Source of the DNA: Lampris incognitus
Lineage: Eukaryota; Chordata; Actinopteri; Lampriformes; Lampridae
Reading direction: 5' to 3'
Assembly (NCBI RefSeq): GCF_029633865.1
Contig: NC_079219.1
Coordinates: 18,805,963-18,869,962, forward strand
Length of the DNA: 64,000 bases
Positions 59,511-64,000 of this stretch are shown piece after piece (the first letter of the stretch is position 1; every line of letters starts with the position of its first letter). Position numbers and translations under genes: made by a program. The notes beneath the pieces are model-generated. The model was given only the letters and a program-made list of their open reading frames with translations. It did no database searches and had not been told where the DNA came from.

Positions 59511-59526
59511 AGTGGCTGGAACATAC

Positions 59527-59846
59527 TGTCACGTGTCGGGAATGAACCCAAAAGCAGACGGGACAACCAGGTAAGGGAAGAATCAAGTCTTTATTGAAGT
59601 GACCGATCTCGGGGGTAGAGCAGGAGTTGGCTCAGTGGCAGGTAGGCAGGCAGGCAGAAGTCCATGAACGGCGACATTCCAGCGAAGACTGGTCCATAGT
59701 GGAGGCCTTTTAAGGGTGAAGGCGATTTATTGATGGCCAGCTGGCGTGCCGGGGTGAAGGGGGGGTCAGATGGTGTAGCAGGTGTCAGCTGGTGTAGCAG
59801 GTGTCAAGGGCGATCGCTTTGATGTCAAGGGCGAGAGGCTGTGACA
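59527..59846 (-). repeat. 5' LTR (right) of chromovirus
   Basis: 320 bp, TGTCACGTGTC to GGCTGTGACA on the + strand. It lacks the internal expansion of the left LTR. Confidence 0.85.
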
Positions 59847-60241
59847 ATACATCGTAGTACTTACCATATATGCTACCTGCTAGCCTAGCCATATGACGAG
59901 CCAATAACTCAGTTGCCTAGCTACATGCTACATTTGTTCTGTAATGTATTTGTGAGACTCATATTCCCTTGTACTTACTGGTACATGTATTTGTATTTCA
60001 GTTTCACACATTTGCATAATAAAGCTCTCAACTTCACCCCTGGTGTACGAGATATGTTATGTGGAGGTGTTTATCTTGCTGAATAATGGAATAAGGCATT
60101 CTGTGAGGCCAGTACAGTGAAAAGAGAGACTGGCAAAGAGCTGCTGATGACCAGACTGCATTGTCTCGCATGGTGCCCAGACCAATACGACAACTGCAAC
60201 ATCACAAGGAAGGACTGAGGTACAACATATCCACATCAAAC
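59847..60241. other. No recognised gene
   Basis: Spacer between the chromovirus and the gag-like ORF. Short frames only. Confidence 0.35.
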
Positions 60242-61440
60242 ATGGATAGGACAAGTGTAGCAGCCTGAGCTTCCATTTCAAGCAAATCTTCAAGTAAATC
60301 CTCAAGTAAATCTTCTACCACATCAAGCGTTGCTCTGGCAGCCACCGCAGCGTGTGCTAAAGCTGAAGCTACCCAGGCTAGAGCTGCCTTTTCAGAGAGA
60401 GAGATACTAATGAAAACAGAAAAAGCCTGTCTAGAGGCAACTGTAAATGACCCATATAATTTTATCATAATATTTTTTATTATTATTGATTTGTATGGTG
60501 CTCATTATTGATTTGTATTTGGTGCCTAAAGTACAGTCCTGATTGATATTAACAGCGAATTACACTTCCTTTTGTTATGTGACCTTTATTTGAAAAACTC
60601 TGGTCTCCCATGATGCTGTGCGCCGCTGCGAGAAAACGGCAGAACAAAACTGAAAGTTGAACACGATGCTCATGTTCGCTATGCACAGAACGAATTCACA
60701 ACTTATAATTCATTGATCATCATCATTTATTTAGCACCTAGCTGGAAGGCGAACAGGTATGAGTGCCGATTGACTGTTTAATTCGAATTTCGTTATGTTT
60801 TTATTTACAATGTGTTCTTTGTGATTTGGAGATCGCTAATGATAAGCTAATGCTAGCTAGTGCTATGTACCCCGTACTGGTGGCTAGCTATGGGGGAAAC
60901 GTGGTTGCACATATAATTAAGTGATTGTTTTATGTATATGCTTTCAGCTCTTACGGTGGTTCTATGGTGTGTCTACGGTGTGACTAGTAAATGCTGCAAT
61001 AAATGGTCTGATACCGCACCATGGACCCATCAGTTGTTATTGGAGTGCATCGTCTGAATAAAGTCCGGCTGGAATGCTACAGCAACATTCGATGCTCTAG
61101 AAAGAGAGAGAGAGGCAGAGGCTGCTATGGCCGAAGCAAGCAGTAATGGAAGCTTTGGCTGCAGACTTTGAGGCTATAGATGAGGACAGACCACTGCTAC
61201 AACCTGTGGAGTATGTGAACAGGCACAGTCATCTCAGTGGCAGCAGACACTCACTCAGAGAGACCAGCTCAAGAGATGAGAAAACACCAAACAATGTTAG
61301 CCCCTATGTATCAGTATATGAAGGAAAGGAAGATAAATTCCCAGCCCCAGACTGACATCAGCCAAATAGCCATCCTGCAGATAGCAACGTGCATGCCAGC
61401 AATAGGTAATAGGTTTGCAGAACAGAGTCGCCTCTAACCC
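60242..61440 (+). pseudogene. Gag-like coiled-coil ORF split by a solo LTR
   Basis: From ATG 60242 the frame reads MDRTSVAA, a stop, then ASISSKSSSKSSSKSSTTSS, ALAATAACAKAEATQARAAF and EREILMKTEKACLEAT. After the LTR it continues with FDALEREREAEAAMAEAS. It then shifts to 61146-61355 (MEALAADFEAIDEDRPLLQP) and on to 61437. The alanine- and glutamate-rich coiled coil resembles the N-terminal ORFs of BEL/Pao-type fish retroelements, but I cannot prove the family. Joining the two flanks at the GCAAC duplication restores the frame. Confidence 0.45.
60442..61081. repeat. Solo LTR interrupting the gag-like ORF
   Basis: 640 bp with TGTAAATGACCC and GGAATGCTACA ends, flanked by a perfect 5-bp duplication GCAAC (60437-60441 and 61082-61086). 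It contains AATAAA near 61000 and 61058. No internal coding region remains, so it arose by LTR recombination. Confidence 0.75.
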
Positions 61441-62679
61441 CTGAACAATCAGCCGCATTATGCTAGGGGCCTCCCTGCCTACACACCCCAGTCTAATAGG
61501 CCGGGAGTCAGGACCAGCCCTCAGGATGTTTTCTGCTACCTTTTTTTCACTATTATTTCTTGTTAGCCTATACCTTGGGCCATCAGAAGTTGATAACGAG
61601 CACCACCAACTCGGCCCCGTTTGGCCACAGGGGGCTAAAAACCCAATTTTTGGGCCATGTTCCTGGCGAAATTATGTACATGCAAATATTAAGGTACTAC
61701 AATGGCATAAATAGTCATACAAGAATGAAATTTGGCAGAGAGTATCCTGATACATAGGGGGAAGCAGGAAAATATGATTCTGGGGCTTGTTGCAACTCAA
61801 TTTTAAGATATCACCCACACCATCCCCAAAAAGACAAAAAAAGTACTGTCCGCCTGACAAATATCATCAAAATGATTATTCTTCAGCACTTTATGGTGAA
61901 TATGTATGCCTCACTTGTGTATAGACAACTTCCCTAGTTCTTAAGCTTCAATTTGAGCCCAAGATGACCTTTCTATTTCAAAAATTACTCTTGCTGTGGC
62001 CGAAAGTCTTCTCTATACCTCAAATCAGAGAAAATTTAATTTTTTAGTCACTAGCATTCCAAATGGGGGTAAGTGCAATTTATTGCATTTAACAATATGT
62101 TCATATGTACTGCTTACTACTGCTATCTGAAGTGAACATGAAAAGTGAATACTAAAGAACCTGTAGGAAAACAAATGCTTTTAAATGGTGTCTCATAGGC
62201 CTATAGCAATGGGCCTATAGGTCCAAAGCAATGCACTCAAGTAGAAGCCAACCACCAATAGAGTACAGTAAACATTTATTATAATTTTTTTTTTCTTCAG
62301 AAAGCAGATGGCTTTCATTTTATTAACAGCAATGAAACATTAATTCCTACCCTCTTACCCCATCCCATCCCACTGTCCCCAAAAAAACTACACAAAATAT
62401 AGGCAAAGGGAGAAACAACAACAGAAGAAGCCAAAAATTCACCTTAAAAAATAAAAATAATATAAAATAAATCATAATTGGTGGTTCACTGGCATAGTGC
62501 GCGTACCACAACACTAGTCCCTAACGCATCAGCATGGGTTTGAATCCGGCCCACTACCATATGCTGCATGTCCTCCCTTTTCTCTTTCCCCACTCATGTC
62601 TCTTTCAACTGTACTATCTAATAAAGCTGAAATCGGAAAAAAAATCTAAAAAAATAAAATCTAAATTGCATTTGATATC
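61441..62679. other. No recognised gene; possible tRNA-like SINE piece
   Basis: AT-rich DNA. At about 62480-62560 a tRNA-like GGTTTGAATCC box B with an upstream TAGTGCGCGTACC segment may be a degenerate SINE. Nothing else is recognised. Confidence 0.35.
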
Positions 62680-64000
62680 TTAATCACCCCCATATTCCTC
62701 CTCTTCTTCATCATCATCCATGTTAGTGTGTATTTCCTCAAGGTCATCCTCATCTGTCCCTTCTTCTTCCAAGGCATCAACAAGGGCCTGGGGGATGACG
62801 TCACCCTCAAACCACAGAGGTTCTAGCTTGCCATCGTCATTTACATGAAACCCATGGTGCAAAGGGGATGGGACTTCTGGGTGGTTTTCATGAGCCCTTT
62901 TCCAGATTCCTACTTGGTAGTTCACTCTCTTTATGTGCTGCAAAAGGACTCGCTTGCACGGTGGAAAGGTGGAAAGGTCAATAGAGAGACCTTGTCGCAG
63001 CTCGAAGCTTGAGCCACATATTTTCTTGACCTTGCCCTCTCTTGCCTCATCAACCTGCTTAACTCGAGGACCAAAGCCATAGAGGCGACAGGTGAACTCT
63101 TCGGCACCACTGAGGACAAGCTCATCAAGCTCCCAAGAGTTCCCCACTGCAGCAAAGATCTGAATGAACTTTGAATTCTGATTCAGAAACTTGATCGGTC
63201 GCACCTTTCCTTTGCCTTTGAATGCTGAAGTGCAGTCAGCACCAGTGAAGGCATGCAGGGCCAGCAGAGCTGAAACATGTTCTTGTGAATAATTGTCAGC
63301 CAGCTGGTTGATATTGATCAGCTTATTTCCCATGTCAAAGATGATGTCAACTGTGAATGATTTGGCATAGTAGAGGAGAATGAAGAAAATGTCAGTCTTT
63401 TGCTCTGACTCTGACTGTTTTGATGTGAGGCATTTTGGTTTGGAAATAATTTATGTAGAGGATCACCCTCACATCAGTTTCCTCATGGTTTGAACAGATC
63501 TCAGGTAGAAGTTCTTTTGATATTACTCCAGCATGACATTCTATTTTGAAAGCTTGACCAGCCTCTATGAAGATGACAGGCCTTCTGAGGATCTCTTCCA
63601 TCATATCTGCAGAGTTCCAGTGCTCGAGAAGTAAATGAATGAATGATTTCTTGTTTTCATCATTTGTGAGGAAAACTTTCCAATCTGCAGGTCGATGAAC
63701 ATTCAGACCACTAACTATGAACCGTTCCCCACAACCTCTACGATCCCTCTCAGCTGATTTTGGTGAATGAAGACAGTCTGCATAAGTGTCTGTGCTGAAT
63801 ACTGTTTCAGCTGCAGCAGGTAGACATTTGAAGGTGCGCACTGATATAGTCTTCATTGTCCGGGGCACATCGTTCATGTAGAATGAGGAGTTTCCATCTT
63901 GAATGAGAGCACATTGGCTAGGAGAGGGGAGCTGTGCATTCTCAGCATCTTTGATCATGTAGTTCATCCCTTGTGCCTTGTTGGTTTTTGCAAAGAAGCC
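62680..64000 (-). pseudogene. Multi-copy nuclease-like ORF, partial, one frameshift
   Basis: Two frames are separated by a 2-bp-type loss near 63392. The first (63967 to 63392, open beyond the window) reads NGSFYMND-like text, ERFIVSGLNVHRPADWKVFL, TNDENKKSFIHLLLEHWNSA, and the acidic HEETDVRVILYIN. The second (to 62680) carries DIFFILLYYAKSFTVDIIFD, SALLALHAFTGADCTSAFKG and an acidic tail (EEEGTDEDDLEEIHTNMDDD). The pattern EE-x-DVR and HAFTG(A/C)D-x-TSAF recurs in an expanded, uncharacterised family in fish and invertebrates. Conserved acids suggest a PIN/FEN-like nuclease, which is inference. It is antisense to vwde. Whether it is host or element-derived is unknown. Confidence 0.55.

Larger units (their letters stand above)
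54780..59846 (-). mobile_element. Chromodomain Ty3/Gypsy retrotransposon
   Basis: LTRs of 378 bp (54780-55157) and 320 bp (59527-59846) share TGTCACGTGTC starts and GGCTGTGACA ends on the + strand. The flanking 5 bp are GTACA and ATACA, probably a target duplication with one change. On the minus strand the order is gag, protease, RT, RNase H, integrase and chromodomain, as in vertebrate chromoviruses. A purine-rich GGAGGGGGGTAC abuts the 3' LTR. It is nearly complete but carries several stops and frameshifts. It lies in vwde intron 4, antisense. Confidence 0.9.

Noticed and set aside
55096-59574. Plus-strand frames across the chromovirus
   Set aside because: They are antisense to clear gag-pol domains and have no similarity of their own.

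Overview
The window reads as teleost fish genomic DNA. It is intron-rich and moderately AT-rich, with long CA/TG, GA and GATA microsatellites. Its mobile elements are the set typical of ray-finned fish: DANA/Mermaid-like and tRNA-derived SINEs, a 5S-derived SINE, Tc1/mariner elements, RTE, L1-like and other LINEs, and BEL/Pao and Ty3/Gypsy LTR elements. I see no bacterial features, CRISPR arrays or operons. The species cannot be named from the sequence.

The only host gene I can support is the 5' end of vwde (von Willebrand factor D and EGF domain protein) on the + strand. Exon 1 (24209-24284, signal peptide) is followed by a 23.4-kb first intron. Exons 2-4 (47667-47857, 49781-50012, 51033-51113) encode a D8C cysteine module. 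All four splice phases agree, and later exons lie beyond the window.

Layout. 1-4140: mostly unrecognised DNA with one MITE-like inverted-terminal-repeat element (2328-3022). 4142-5380: two LINE fragments fused head to tail. 5745-8788: an internally deleted Ty3/Gypsy element carrying a U6 retropseudogene. 9511-11290: RTE and other LINE tails and a GATA array. 12172-13390: a Tc1/mariner element with DD36E spacing. 13444-13833: a solo LTR. 14021-15246: an inverted pair of 5S-type SINEs. 17272-20219: a putative DNA transposon containing a SINE, then a DANA-like SINE. 24209 onward: vwde. Intron 1 holds a piggyBac remnant, a BEL/Pao gag (26380-28152), an intact DD38E transposase (29278-30321), and a strongly nested zone (34096-45146). 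In that zone one minus-strand LINE is cut into pieces by a BEL/Pao element (35513-40678), SINEs, an RTE insertion and L2-like tails. A DD34E element follows (45388-47024). Intron 4 holds an L1-like ORF1, another LINE copy, a nearly complete chromodomain Ty3/Gypsy element on the minus strand (54780-59846), a gag-like ORF split by a solo LTR (60442-61081), and at the right edge a minus-strand ORF of a multi-copy nuclease-like family.

Most element boundaries here are supported by target-site duplications visible in the sequence, so the order of insertions can be read directly. Three Tc1/mariner elements within 35 kb show three different catalytic spacings (DD36E, DD38E, DD34E). Only the DD38E copy keeps an open transposase. 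No obvious host-gene system beyond vwde was found; the main interest is in the mobile elements and the unclassified ORF at the right end.
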